Shown in pieces: positions 48,846 through 56,910 of a DNA stretch of 64,000 nucleotides. The DNA comes from Njordibacter sp937773555 (GTDB lineage Bacteria; Pseudomonadota; Gammaproteobacteria; Pseudomonadales; Balneatricaceae), in NCBI RefSeq assembly GCF_047730085.1, contig NZ_CP159830.1, positions 1-64,000 on the forward strand. The letters are read 5' to 3'. Both the position numbers and the translations under genes were made by a program. The notes beneath the pieces are model-generated. The model was given only the letters and a program-made list of their open reading frames with translations, did no database searches and had not been told where the DNA came from. Every line of letters begins with the position of its first letter. The first letter of the stretch is position 1.

Positions 48846-49035
48846 ATAACGCCAAAAGCGTTGTACAAGCTAATATGAACGCATGAGAGTGTGTGATTAT
48901 GAAGTACAAACAATTAAGTTTACGATAGAAGTACGATGGGTAAGCCCTCGGTAAGCGCAAGTTGTGTAATACCTAAACGAAGACATATCACAAATTCAAG
49001 GATGGCGATTTAACGATCTTCATTCACCTTTTTAT
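48846..49035 (+). other. 23S-5S spacer
   Basis: About 190 bp with no tRNA or reading frame recognised. It begins with the 3' arm of the 23S processing stem. AT-rich stretches alternate with short inverted repeats; I see nothing else in it. Confidence 0.6.
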
Positions 49036-49154
49036 TGCTTGGCGACCATAGCGAGATGGAACCACCTGACCCCATTCCGAACTCAGAAGTGAAACGTTTT
49101 AGCGCCGATGGTAGTGTGGGGTTTCCCCATGTGAGAGTAGGTCATCGCCAAGCA
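49036..49154 (+). rRNA. rrf: 5S ribosomal RNA
   Basis: About 119 nt, from TGCTTGGCGACC to GGTCATCGCCAAGCA, whose ends pair as helix I. The core CCACCTGACCCCATTCCGAAC and GAAGTGAAACG are conserved. It is the last gene of the rRNA operon; no tRNA follows before the terminator. Confidence 0.96.
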
Positions 49155-49170
49155 CCTCATTCAGTACTAA

Positions 49171-49206
49171 AAAACCCCTAGCCTTAATCAGACTAGGGGT
49201 TTTTTA
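49171..49206 (+). terminator. rRNA operon terminator
   Basis: AAAACCCCTAG, an 11-nt loop, CTAGGGGTTTTTT: a strong stem with T run 17 bp after 5S. Confidence 0.92.
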
Positions 49207-49272
49207 TGCATTGCTGAAAAGTGACGACTATTGTAACGACTTGCATCTGCCTAACTAAAAATTGGAAAAATT

Positions 49273-49890
49273 ATGACATTAGAGTCCACATTACAATTCC
49301 TAGCAATCACCTTATTCCTAGAAGTTACCCCAGGGCCAGGAGTGATGTTTATCCTCTACCAATCAGCCTTTAGCTTCCGTAATGCTGTGGCTGGAACACT
49401 AGGCTTATTAACGTCAAATGTTATTTGGATCAGCTTAGTGGCCACAGGCTTAGCTCTAGTGTTAACTCAAAACCCCAGTGTGTTTGATACCTTGCGGTAC
49501 GCTGGAGCTGTCTATTTGGTTTATTTAGGTTACAAAATCATTCGTTATGGCATTGGTAAGCCCAAGGCTAATGAAAATACCCATGCTGAGCAACATAAAA
49601 GCACCTGGTCCAGCTATCGCCAGGGTATGCTTACCTCATTATCTAACCCAAAAGCGCTGTTATTTTTTATGGCGTTGTTTCCTCAGTTTACTCGGCCAGA
49701 ATACTTTATCCAGGATATTATTTATTTTGGTTTACTAAAAATGACTTGTTTGGCCATAGTTATGATTAGCTATGGCGTTATGGGGCGGCGAATGTTTAAT
49801 TATATGGGCGAATCTACTTGGGCCAACACCATTTCAAGAGTGTTTGGTGGCGGCATAATCATTGCTGCAATCGCCATTGCACGAGGGTAA
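49273..49890 (+). CDS. LysE/RhtB family amino acid exporter
   Basis: The 205-residue protein has about six membrane segments and the family signature FLEVTPGPGVMFIL near residues 16-29, followed by the hydrophobic LVYLGYKIIRYG segment near 78-89 and SNPKALLFFMALFPQF near 118-133. LysE/RhtB proteins export amino acids such as lysine, threonine or homoserine lactones; the substrate here is unknown. It is the first gene after the rRNA operon terminator and stands alone. Confidence 0.9.
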   Translation: MTLESTLQFLAITLFLEVTPGPGVMFILYQSAFSFRNAVAGTLGLLTSNVIWISLVATGLALVLTQNPSVFDTLRYAGAVYLVYLGYKIIRYGIGKPKANENTHAEQHKSTWSSYRQGMLTSLSNPKALLFFMALFPQFTRPEYFIQDIIYFGLLKMTCLAIVMISYGVMGRRMFNYMGESTWANTISRVFGGGIIIAAIAIARG

Positions 49891-49986
49891 TGTGGTGGTA
49901 GTCTGACAGACTTTGGTTGATCGCCCATGACCCTAGGGCAATAACCCTTTATAATAGGGTCATATTGGCTACTTGGGTGAGACATT

Positions 49987-50583
49987 ATGTACTTTGACGA
50001 ATTATATGCACCACTTAGAGACATGCAGGACTGGCAGCAAATAGCGTTCTCGGCTGCTCTATGTGAGCGCATCTTCCCTCACTATGCGTTATACGATAGC
50101 CTCTCAGAAAATAACCAGGTTAGTATTGCCAGAACAGCTTTAGACCAAGTTTGGAAGCAGCTATCCCTGCGTGGCAACATGAACGCAGATACTCAGCTAA
50201 CCAAAATTGAGGCGATCGTGCACAGTGAAGAAGATGAAAGCTTTGGTGCAGGCCTAGCGTTTGACGCCCTTGTGGCCTTAATGGCGACTCTTCACTGCGT
50301 TGATCACGCAAGCTTTGAAGATGCGGCTAGCGTGGCCCACTTGTCACGAGAGAGCGTAGCTAAGTTTGTTGAACTCCATGCCGACGATGAACTAAGTGAT
50401 GAGCAACTTATTCGGCATATATCCACCCATGAACTTATGGTGCAGGAACTGGCATTTCACGCTGATGTGATTAAGCTGTTATTATCTCAACCGATTGCAA
50501 AAGCCTCACAAATAGACCAGCTTAAATTAGTTGCCATAGCAGACGGCGTAAGCAATATCGGTATTAGCATGAGCCATGGGTAA
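49987..50583 (+). CDS. DUF416 (YjaG) family protein
   Basis: The 198-residue protein matches the YjaG/DUF416 family of helical cytoplasmic proteins (DWQQIAFSAALCERIFPHYALY near residues 17-38, GAGLAFDALVALMATLHC near 86-103, and SRESVAKFVE). Function of the family is not established; in enterics it is next to hupA-region genes. Length is normal. It lies between the LysE exporter and cysZ, with about 80 bp on the downstream side, and shows no signal peptide or membrane segment. Confidence 0.85.
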   Translation: MYFDELYAPLRDMQDWQQIAFSAALCERIFPHYALYDSLSENNQVSIARTALDQVWKQLSLRGNMNADTQLTKIEAIVHSEEDESFGAGLAFDALVALMATLHCVDHASFEDAASVAHLSRESVAKFVELHADDELSDEQLIRHISTHELMVQELAFHADVIKLLLSQPIAKASQIDQLKLVAIADGVSNIGISMSHG

Positions 50584-50665
50584 CGTCCCAGCCCGCGTGA
50601 TAATTCCCCTTACCCTAGACCAAGCCCATAGCTGTTTGCCATTGGCTTACAAAGAGATATAAGTA

Positions 50666-51403
50666 ATGACATTAGTTAAAGGGTTTGGGTACTTGCTCCA
50701 AGGGGCAAGACTACTTTCCCACCCTGGCTTAAGATTATTTGTGTTGCTGCCGCTATTGGTAAACATTATTATGTTTGGTGTGGGTCTGTTGGTGCTCATT
50801 TCCTTCGTAGGCGGTTGGATGGGAGACATTGTGGCCTGGCTACCAGAGTGGATGGGTGGAATAACTTCGTTCTTGTGGTTTCTTCTAGTCATTTTATTTG
50901 GTATGGCCGTATTTTTTAGCTTTAACTTGCTCGCTAATTTCATAGCCGCCCCACTGAATGGCTTGTTAGCTGAAAAAGTACAACTTCATTTAACAGGGAA
51001 AGAACTAGGTATCACTAACCTTGGGTCGATTCTGGCAAGTATCCCGAGGTCTATCGGCCGAGAAATTAGTAAATTAACCTATTACCTCCCAAGAATTCTT
51101 ATTCTACTGATACTAACCTTGATTCCAGGAATCAACGTGATAACCCCGTGGTTGTGGGTCTTGCTCACTGCTTGGATGATGGTTATTCAGTATGTTGATT
51201 ATCCCATGGATAACAATGGCATAAGCTTCCGAAAAATGAAGCGTAGTTTGAGCCAGCAGCGCTTACTGCATCTGGGGTTCGGTGGTGGTGTGTCACTTTT
51301 GTTAATGCTTCCTGTGGTCAACTTTTTTGCCATGCCAATCGCCGTAGCTGGGGCCACAGCCCTCTATGTCAATGAGCATGAGCCATTAAATATAGTTGAT
51401 TAA
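50666..51403 (+). CDS. cysZ: Sulfate transporter CysZ
   Basis: CysZ is an inner-membrane sulfate permease of the EI24/CysZ fold. The 245-residue protein starts GFGYLLQGARLLSHPGLRLFVLLPLLVNI, a hallmark N terminus, and has four hydrophobic regions plus the FNLLANFIAAPLNGLLAEKVQ and DYPMDNNGISFRKMKR segments typical of CysZ. Its last codons overlap the 3' end of the convergent ubiA gene by 18 bp. No adjacent cys genes are visible, so regulation is unclear. Confidence 0.9.
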   Translation: MTLVKGFGYLLQGARLLSHPGLRLFVLLPLLVNIIMFGVGLLVLISFVGGWMGDIVAWLPEWMGGITSFLWFLLVILFGMAVFFSFNLLANFIAAPLNGLLAEKVQLHLTGKELGITNLGSILASIPRSIGREISKLTYYLPRILILLILTLIPGINVITPWLWVLLTAWMMVIQYVDYPMDNNGISFRKMKRSLSQQRLLHLGFGGGVSLLLMLPVVNFFAMPIAVAGATALYVNEHEPLNIVD

Positions 51404-52246
51404 AAGACCAATCCACACGCTCAATGCTGCCCACTGACTATTAATGAAAGCTTTAAAGTAGTTTGTGTTCTGCCTAGTTCGGCCTAAGTGATTTTGATAT
51501 ATAAAAAACCCTGCCATAACGGCTAAGCCCACGTAAAATGGGCTATTAAGGCTATTTATTAGGCCCACAGTAAACAATAATCCTACACACCCTAGCTGAA
51601 ACGCTGCAATTATAGCTAGATCCCAACGACCAAAAAGCACTGCCGTAGACTTTATGCCAATGTTCAAGTCATCTTCTCGGTCTACCATGGCGTAGTAGGT
51701 GTCGTAAGCGATAGTCATACAAACCGCTGCGCAGAAGGTAAGCCACGCGGTGAGGCCTGTGGCTTGTGTTTGTGCAGCAAACCCCATGGGTATAGCCATG
51801 GCAAATGCCGCCCCGAGGATCGCCTGTGGCCAATGGGTATATCGCTTCATAAACGGGTAAGCAGCTGCCAGGATAACCGCTACAAAAGACAAGGCAATGG
51901 TATAACCATTAGTCAACAACACTAATAGAAACGCGGCTAAACATAGGCCAAAAAATAACACCAACGCCTCCTTGGGGCTAACGGTGCCTGTTGCTAATGG
52001 TCTTTGTTTAGTACGTTGCACAAATCCGTCTACTTTGCGATCTGCGTAATCATTGATCACACACCCTGCAGCACGCATCACATACACGCCAACTACAAAA
52101 ATCAGCAATACATCTAGCTTAGGCATACCTTCAGCAGCTAACCAAAGCGCCCATAAAGCCGGCCAAAGAAGCAAATAGGTACCCACTGGACGGTCTAGAC
52201 GCATAAGACTTTTAAAATGGGGCCAGCGGCGCAGTATCGAAATCAC
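51386..52246 (-). CDS. ubiA: 4-hydroxybenzoate octaprenyltransferase
   Basis: UbiA attaches the polyprenyl tail to 4-hydroxybenzoate, the first membrane step of ubiquinone synthesis. The 286-residue protein has RLDRPVGTYLLLWPALWAL near the start and the two Asp-rich motifs NDYADRKVD near residues 65-73 and DREDDLNIG near 187-195. About eight membrane segments are visible. It would form an operon with ubiC (52749) on the same strand, but a plus-strand gene lies between them. Confidence 0.96.
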   Translation of the reverse strand: MISILRRWPHFKSLMRLDRPVGTYLLLWPALWALWLAAEGMPKLDVLLIFVVGVYVMRAAGCVINDYADRKVDGFVQRTKQRPLATGTVSPKEALVLFFGLCLAAFLLVLLTNGYTIALSFVAVILAAAYPFMKRYTHWPQAILGAAFAMAIPMGFAAQTQATGLTAWLTFCAAVCMTIAYDTYYAMVDREDDLNIGIKSTAVLFGRWDLAIIAAFQLGCVGLLFTVGLINSLNSPFYVGLAVMAGFFIYQNHLGRTRQNTNYFKAFINSQWAALSVWIGLLINYI

Positions 52247-52318
52247 AATAATGGTTCAACTTATAGCAAAGTCACCATGCTACCATATGCGTCTTTACTG
52301 TCGCTGCTGAAAGTGATC

Positions 52319-52789
52319 ATGATGCCAACAAAAACCCATAAGCTGCTATTAATCTGCACAGGAAATACCTGTAGGTCACAAATGGCCCATGCCATCTCTC
52401 ACCAATGGGCGTTATTACATGAATTAAACCTTGAAATTGAGTCTCGAGGTATTCGAGCAAAGGCAGGTGACGCTACAACAGAAGAAGCTATTATAGTGCT
52501 AGGGGCAGCTAATATTCATTGGCAAGGTACTAGTCAGCCGCTCACGGCTGCAGACTTGCAGTGGGCAGATGACCTATGGGCAATGACCCAGGAACACTTA
52601 GATTTTGTTACTCAACTTGGCGCTGACTTAAACCCAGATAACTTGCCCTGCTGCCGGTTGCTTGCAGGGGTTGATGAACTTGTAGATCCTTTAAACGGCG
52701 GGCTTGCCGCCTATGAACAGCTGTTTTTTAGGTTACAAGAACTACTGCCTAAACGTCTTGCGGCAATACAAACGCCATCGGAGGCATAA
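52319..52789 (+). CDS. Low-molecular-weight protein tyrosine phosphatase/arsenate reductase family protein
   Basis: The 156-residue protein has the LMW-PTP P-loop CTGNTCRS (C-x5-R-S) near residues 13-20, right after KLLLIC, and the general-acid Asp-Pro in ELVDPLNGG near 120, completing the LMW-PTP active site. It could be a protein tyrosine phosphatase or a related arsenate reductase; substrate is unknown. The longer frame from 52217 is not preferred. It lies on the plus strand between minus-strand ubiC and ubiA and overlaps the end of ubiC by 41 bp. Confidence 0.85.
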   Translation: MMPTKTHKLLLICTGNTCRSQMAHAISHQWALLHELNLEIESRGIRAKAGDATTEEAIIVLGAANIHWQGTSQPLTAADLQWADDLWAMTQEHLDFVTQLGADLNPDNLPCCRLLAGVDELVDPLNGGLAAYEQLFFRLQELLPKRLAAIQTPSEA

Positions 52790-53300
52790 AAACTTCGGTT
52801 ACCAAAATGCCCTTACTATCTAAATAAAATACAGATCGCCGCGCCCAATGCTGTTGTTGGCTATGCCTTTGTTGAAGGCAGGTAACTTCTAATGCGCCGC
52901 GCACCATATTAGGGTGCTTAAATAACAAAGCGCCCAATGGCTTGCTGCCAATATTTTTAAATTTCCGTAAACCACCACTAAGTGTGCTGTGGGGTATAAT
53001 ACTTCGGGCGCACACCCAAACTTGGCCGTGACAAAGCAGCTCAACTTCGCGGATAATAGCTTTTTGGCGTGGTTTTAGGGCCAGTGCTTGAGCTTCAGAC
53101 TGGCTTGGGACACCCCACTCATTACTAACCACACGCACTGAAAACTGGCCATGACTTGCATGGATAAGGCGTTGTGTTAATGACCCTTTATCCTGCAGCC
53201 AAGCTTGCCAGTGCCGAGGAATATTATGGCACATTGGCCGCCTGTAACTGCGCCACGTGGAGGGGTAAGGTTTTTGTGAATGAACCAGAGAAATAGGCAC
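52749..53300 (-). CDS. ubiC: Chorismate lyase
   Basis: UbiC converts chorismate to 4-hydroxybenzoate and pyruvate, supplying UbiA. The 183-residue protein shows the family pattern: W..WL..KGSLTQRL near residues 32-45, the REVELLCHGQVWVCARSIIP block near 84-103 with the active-site Arg and Glu pair, LGALLFKHPNM, and WARRSVFYLDSKGILVTEVFMP near the C terminus. It ends inside the opposing phosphatase-like gene (41-bp overlap), 502 bp upstream of ubiA in the same direction. Confidence 0.92.
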   Translation of the reverse strand: MPISLVHSQKPYPSTWRSYRRPMCHNIPRHWQAWLQDKGSLTQRLIHASHGQFSVRVVSNEWGVPSQSEAQALALKPRQKAIIREVELLCHGQVWVCARSIIPHSTLSGGLRKFKNIGSKPLGALLFKHPNMVRGALEVTCLQQRHSQQQHWARRSVFYLDSKGILVTEVFMPPMAFVLPQDV

Positions 53301-53386
53301 AGTAAGCTCATCAATTATGCGAAAAATAAAGGAACCATTGTATCAATAAGTTTAGCCCTAAGAAACTCTCCCAAGCTGATCACGAG

Positions 53387-53917
53387 GTGATTAAAACCAC
53401 CCGCCTTTGGCTTAACCAAATGGTGCTAGGTTTAAATCTGTGTCCATTTTCACACAGTGTGGTGGCTCAAGACCAAGTGCACTATGGCGTTTGCAGTGGC
53501 ACCAAAGACGCCCAGCTCAAGCAATTTTATGTTACCGAACTGCAGCGTTTGCTTGATGCTGATGAACAGACTATTGCCACTAGCTTGTTGATGTTTCCTC
53601 AGGGCCTAGAGGCCTTCGATGATTACCTAGACCTGTTAGATTGGTTTCAGCAGCTATTGGAGCAGGCAGAACTAACAGAGCATGTACAATTAGCATCATT
53701 CCACCCAAAATATCAGTTTGAGGGTGTGGCTTTTGAGGACCTTAGTCACTTTACAAATCGCTCACCTTATCCAACCATACATCTTCTGCGTCAAGCACAA
53801 ATTACCAAAGCCCTTGCTCACGTCGCAGACCCTGAGCAGATATTCGCAGACAACATTGAAACACTTAATAAACTTGGCCGCCAAAAGGTTGAGTTACTGT
53901 GCCCCTGGGGCAAATAG
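53387..53917 (+). CDS. DUF1415 family protein
   Basis: The 176-residue protein matches the DUF1415 family: TRLWLNQMVLGLNLCPFSH near residues 5-23, SLLMFPQGLEAFDDYLDLLDW near 63-83, QLASFHPKYQFEG near 100-112, and NRSPYPTIHLLRQAQI near 123-138. Function is unknown; no signal peptide is present. The start is read as GTG at 53387; the open frame extends upstream without another convincing start. It is 10 bp upstream of the asparaginase-like gene and probably co-transcribed. Confidence 0.82.
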   Translation: MIKTTRLWLNQMVLGLNLCPFSHSVVAQDQVHYGVCSGTKDAQLKQFYVTELQRLLDADEQTIATSLLMFPQGLEAFDDYLDLLDWFQQLLEQAELTEHVQLASFHPKYQFEGVAFEDLSHFTNRSPYPTIHLLRQAQITKALAHVADPEQIFADNIETLNKLGRQKVELLCPWGK

Positions 53918-53927
53918 GAATGATTTT

Positions 53928-54410
53928 ATGAAACTCCATATTCTTGCCGTTGGTGGCACTATCGACAAGGTCTACTTCGACGCCCTAAGTGACTATAAGA
54001 TTGGACCACCTGCCGCTGCTGAAATCCTACAACGGGTTAACGTAAATTTTGATTACGACGTCAGCCAAGTGATCTCTAAAGATAGTTTGGACATGACTGA
54101 TGCTGATCGTGAAGAAATTCTAGCGGCAGTTCAAGCTCATCCCGCAAAACATGTGATTATCACTCATGGAACGGACACTATGGTGGATACCGGGCAGGTG
54201 CTAAAGCAGGCCCTGGGGAAAACTGTGGTGATTATGGGCGCGATGCAACCAGCACTAATGAAGCTATCAGATGCAGATTTTAATCTAGGTGTGGCTGTAG
54301 CTGCGGTGCAGGCGCTCCCAGAAGGGGTGTACCTGTGCATGAGTGGAAGAATCTATGATGTTGACAGGGTAGCGAAGAATCGCTCTGAGTCGCAATTTCA
54401 AGACCTCTGA
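53928..54410 (+). CDS. Half-length asparaginase-like protein (N-terminal domain only)
   Basis: This 160-residue protein corresponds to the N-terminal domain of type I/II L-asparaginases: the first threonine loop ILAVGGTIDKVYF near residues 4-16, SLDMTDADRE near 55-64, and ITHGTDTMVDTG near 81-92 with the Thr-Asp pair. Full asparaginases are about 330 residues, so the C-terminal half is absent; short forms of this kind exist as a family. The start at 53928 is preferred over longer frames, since it lies right after the DUF1415 stop. Catalytic activity is uncertain. Confidence 0.8.
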   Translation: MKLHILAVGGTIDKVYFDALSDYKIGPPAAAEILQRVNVNFDYDVSQVISKDSLDMTDADREEILAAVQAHPAKHVIITHGTDTMVDTGQVLKQALGKTVVIMGAMQPALMKLSDADFNLGVAVAAVQALPEGVYLCMSGRIYDVDRVAKNRSESQFQDL

Positions 54411-54417
54411 CAGAGCT

Positions 54418-54924
54418 TTAGTTAGTGATCAATAACTCATTGAGTCCATAATGCTCATCTAGCCACTGACCAATCACATTATTACCACAAAGGTGGTGGG
54501 CATAGTGCATGTGTAAGCAGCGGATTTGCTCCCAATCGCGCAACCCACCGATGCCATAAGTGTCTAGTAGATCAACATAACCCAAACGAGTAAGCTCAGC
54601 CAAGTCCTCTGATGAGCAACTTGCCCAGCGCTCGGCTACATACTCTCGCTGATTTGCTTGATAAGCGGCCATCAAATCTGGCTCATCTTGCAAGCGCTTT
54701 TCTAGTCTTTTTACGGTGCCCACCATTTCTATCTGGCTAATGGCCTTATGAAGGTCCCTAGATGATAGCCAGTACACGGTAGGGAATGGCTTGTTATCAA
54801 CTAAAGGACGCATCTTAAGTACTAAAGGGACACCATTAGCAGAGCTGGAAGCAATGGCTTTCAAACCTCTGGGGCGGCGGCCTAGCTGTTGTTCAATAGT
54901 CGCAAGTTGTTGGGGCAAGAGCAT
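54418..54924 (-). CDS. DUF501 family protein
   Basis: The 168-residue protein matches DUF501, an uncharacterised family with a conserved LGRRPRGLKAIASSSANGVPLVLKMRPLVDNKPFPTVYWLSSRDLHKAISQIE N-terminal half, and in the second half YGIGGLRDWEQIRCLHMHYAHHL with conserved His. No membrane or signal segments. It is convergent with the asparaginase-like gene (7 bp apart) and lies downstream of aapP on the minus strand, 79 bp away; a weak hairpin lies between. Confidence 0.82.
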   Translation of the reverse strand: MLLPQQLATIEQQLGRRPRGLKAIASSSANGVPLVLKMRPLVDNKPFPTVYWLSSRDLHKAISQIEMVGTVKRLEKRLQDEPDLMAAYQANQREYVAERWASCSSEDLAELTRLGYVDLLDTYGIGGLRDWEQIRCLHMHYAHHLCGNNVIGQWLDEHYGLNELLITN

Positions 54925-54962
54925 GATTGTTTGGGGGCTAGAAAAATGAGTAAGGGTTAATT

Positions 54963-54991
54963 ATGGCACTCACGCGTTAGGTGAATGCCAT
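54963..54991 (-). terminator. Weak stem-loop after aapP
   Basis: ATGGCACTCAC and GTGAATGCCAT pair with one mismatch around a 7-nt loop, just past aapP. The minus strand lacks a long T run, so read-through into the DUF501 gene is possible. Confidence 0.45.
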
Positions 54992-55003
54992 CAGCACGTT
55001 ATC

Positions 55004-55768
55004 TTAGTGACCTAAGATCTGGCTTAAAAATAACTTAGTACGATCATGCTGTGGGTTATCAAAGAATTCATGAGGTGTATTTGACTCAATGATTTCACCC
55101 TCATCCATAAAGATCACCCGATCTGCTACCTTTTTGGCAAAGCCCATCTCGTGGGTTACACATAACATGGTAATGCCTTCTTCAGCCAAAGACACCATGG
55201 TATCAAGGACTTCTTTGATCATTTCAGGGTCAAGTGCAGATGTGGGTTCGTCAAATAACATAATGTTAGGACGCATGCATAAAGACCGGGCAATCGCCAC
55301 ACGCTGCTGCTGGCCACCAGACAGTTGGCCAGGATACTTGTTAGCTTGCTCAGGGATCTTAACCCGCTCAAGAAACTCCATCGCCGTAGCTTCTGCTTCA
55401 GCCTTAGGAACTTTACGCACCCAGATTGGAGCCAAAGTGCAGTTCTCCAATACCGTGAGGTGCGGGAACAAGTTAAAGTGCTGGAATACCATACCTACTT
55501 CTCGGCGCACAGCATCAATGTTTTTAAGGTCGTTGGTCAACTCAGTGCCATCCACAATAATGTCACCTTCTTGGTGCTCTTCTAGACGGTTAATACAGCG
55601 AATCATAGTTGATTTGCCTGATCCAGAAGGCCCACAAATGACAATTTTCTCACCCCGAGTGACGGCAAGGTTAATATTCTTTAGAACGTGGAAGTCTCCA
55701 TACCATTTATTCATGTTACGAATTTCAATACAGAGATCGTTGGTGGCATTACTTTGTGTTTCTGACAT
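55004..55768 (-). CDS. aapP: General L-amino acid ABC transporter ATP-binding protein AapP
   Basis: AapP is the ATPase of the AapJQMP general amino acid importer. The 254-residue protein has Walker A CGPSGSGKSTM near residues 45-55, signature LSGGQQQRVAIARSL near 152-166, Walker B IMLFDEPTSALDPE and the H-loop CVTHEMGF. It belongs to the polar amino acid (GlnQ-type) subclass. Start is ATG at 55768. It is the last gene of the aap operon, 25 bp after aapM. Confidence 0.93.
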   Translation of the reverse strand: MSETQSNATNDLCIEIRNMNKWYGDFHVLKNINLAVTRGEKIVICGPSGSGKSTMIRCINRLEEHQEGDIIVDGTELTNDLKNIDAVRREVGMVFQHFNLFPHLTVLENCTLAPIWVRKVPKAEAEATAMEFLERVKIPEQANKYPGQLSGGQQQRVAIARSLCMRPNIMLFDEPTSALDPEMIKEVLDTMVSLAEEGITMLCVTHEMGFAKKVADRVIFMDEGEIIESNTPHEFFDNPQHDRTKLFLSQILGH

Positions 55769-55793
55769 CTTGATAAACCTTTAAAATTAGTTG

Positions 55794-56903
55794 CTATCGC
55801 TTGTGGCCGGTGTTGAGCTTGTTCTCAAGATAAAGAGAGTACCGAGCCATACCAAAACACGAAATAAAGAAGAAAACAGCGACGAAGAGATAAACTTCAG
55901 TCGACAAGCCTAACCAGGCCGAATCGGCAACAGAAGCTCGGCCAATGCCTAAGGGGTCTAACAAGCCGATAACGATAACCAAGGTACTGTCTTTGTATAG
56001 ACCAATAAAGGTGTTAACAATACCAGGAATCGAGATCTTTAATGCCTGTGGCAGAATGATGAAACGCATGGCCTGGCCGTAGTTTAAACCCAATGACTCT
56101 GCAGCTTCTAACTGGCCTTTAGGTAATGCTTGTAAGCCACCCCGAATAACTTCGGCCATATAAGCGGATGCAAACAAAGTCACCATGATGAGAACTCTCA
56201 CCAACAAATCAAACGTAGTGCCTGGAGGCAGAAAATAACTGAGCATAGTAGACGCTACAAACAGCAGAGTGATTAAAGGCACACCACGAATAAACTCAAT
56301 AAAACCAATGCAAAAGTATTTAATAATAGGTAGGTCAGACTGGCGACCCAGAGCCAGTAGGATACCCAAAGGTAAAGAGAAAACGATACCAGTCACGCCG
56401 ATTGTCAAGGTTAACATTAGGCCACCAAATAGGTGGGTGCCAACAGGTTCTAACCCGAACCCACCACTTAACAGCCAAGCGCCAATAAAAGGATAAACCA
56501 TAGCGAATTTTAGCATTTGCTTGCGAGCTGGGATTTTATCCCACAATACTGCTGCACCTGCAACCACAAGAAGAAGGGTTGCAAGGTTAACACGCCAGCG
56601 TAGTTCAGCTGGATAAAAGCCATATACAAATAGGTTAAAACGTTCAACAATAAAAGCAAGGCAGGCCCCATCTGGAGCACAGTCTTTGCGGGTTGTTCCC
56701 ACATAGGTCGCGTCAATAAACAGCCAGTTAATGGCTGAGGGTAGGGCTAAGTATAAGAGGTAAATAGACACCAAAGTGACGATGGAGTTAGTGGCTGAAG
56801 AAAATAAATTTTCTTTTAACCAATAAATAACACCCACAGTGTTTTTTGGTGGTGGCAGGCTAGGATGCGTGCCCGGGGCATATGTTTCTTTAGTCATTGT
56901 CAT
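55794..56903 (-). CDS. aapM: General L-amino acid ABC transporter permease AapM
   Basis: AapM is one of two inner-membrane permeases of the Aap importer. The 369-residue protein has an N-terminal extension with extra membrane segments before the core, and the EAA loop in LEAAESLGLNYGQAMRFIILPQAL near residues 275-298, which contacts the ATPase. It is larger than GlnP-type permeases, as is typical for AapM. It starts 7 bp after the aapQ stop. Confidence 0.92.
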   Translation of the reverse strand: MTMTKETYAPGTHPSLPPPKNTVGVIYWLKENLFSSATNSIVTLVSIYLLYLALPSAINWLFIDATYVGTTRKDCAPDGACLAFIVERFNLFVYGFYPAELRWRVNLATLLLVVAGAAVLWDKIPARKQMLKFAMVYPFIGAWLLSGGFGLEPVGTHLFGGLMLTLTIGVTGIVFSLPLGILLALGRQSDLPIIKYFCIGFIEFIRGVPLITLLFVASTMLSYFLPPGTTFDLLVRVLIMVTLFASAYMAEVIRGGLQALPKGQLEAAESLGLNYGQAMRFIILPQALKISIPGIVNTFIGLYKDSTLVIVIGLLDPLGIGRASVADSAWLGLSTEVYLFVAVFFFISCFGMARYSLYLENKLNTGHKR

Positions 56904-56910
56904 CTCTACC

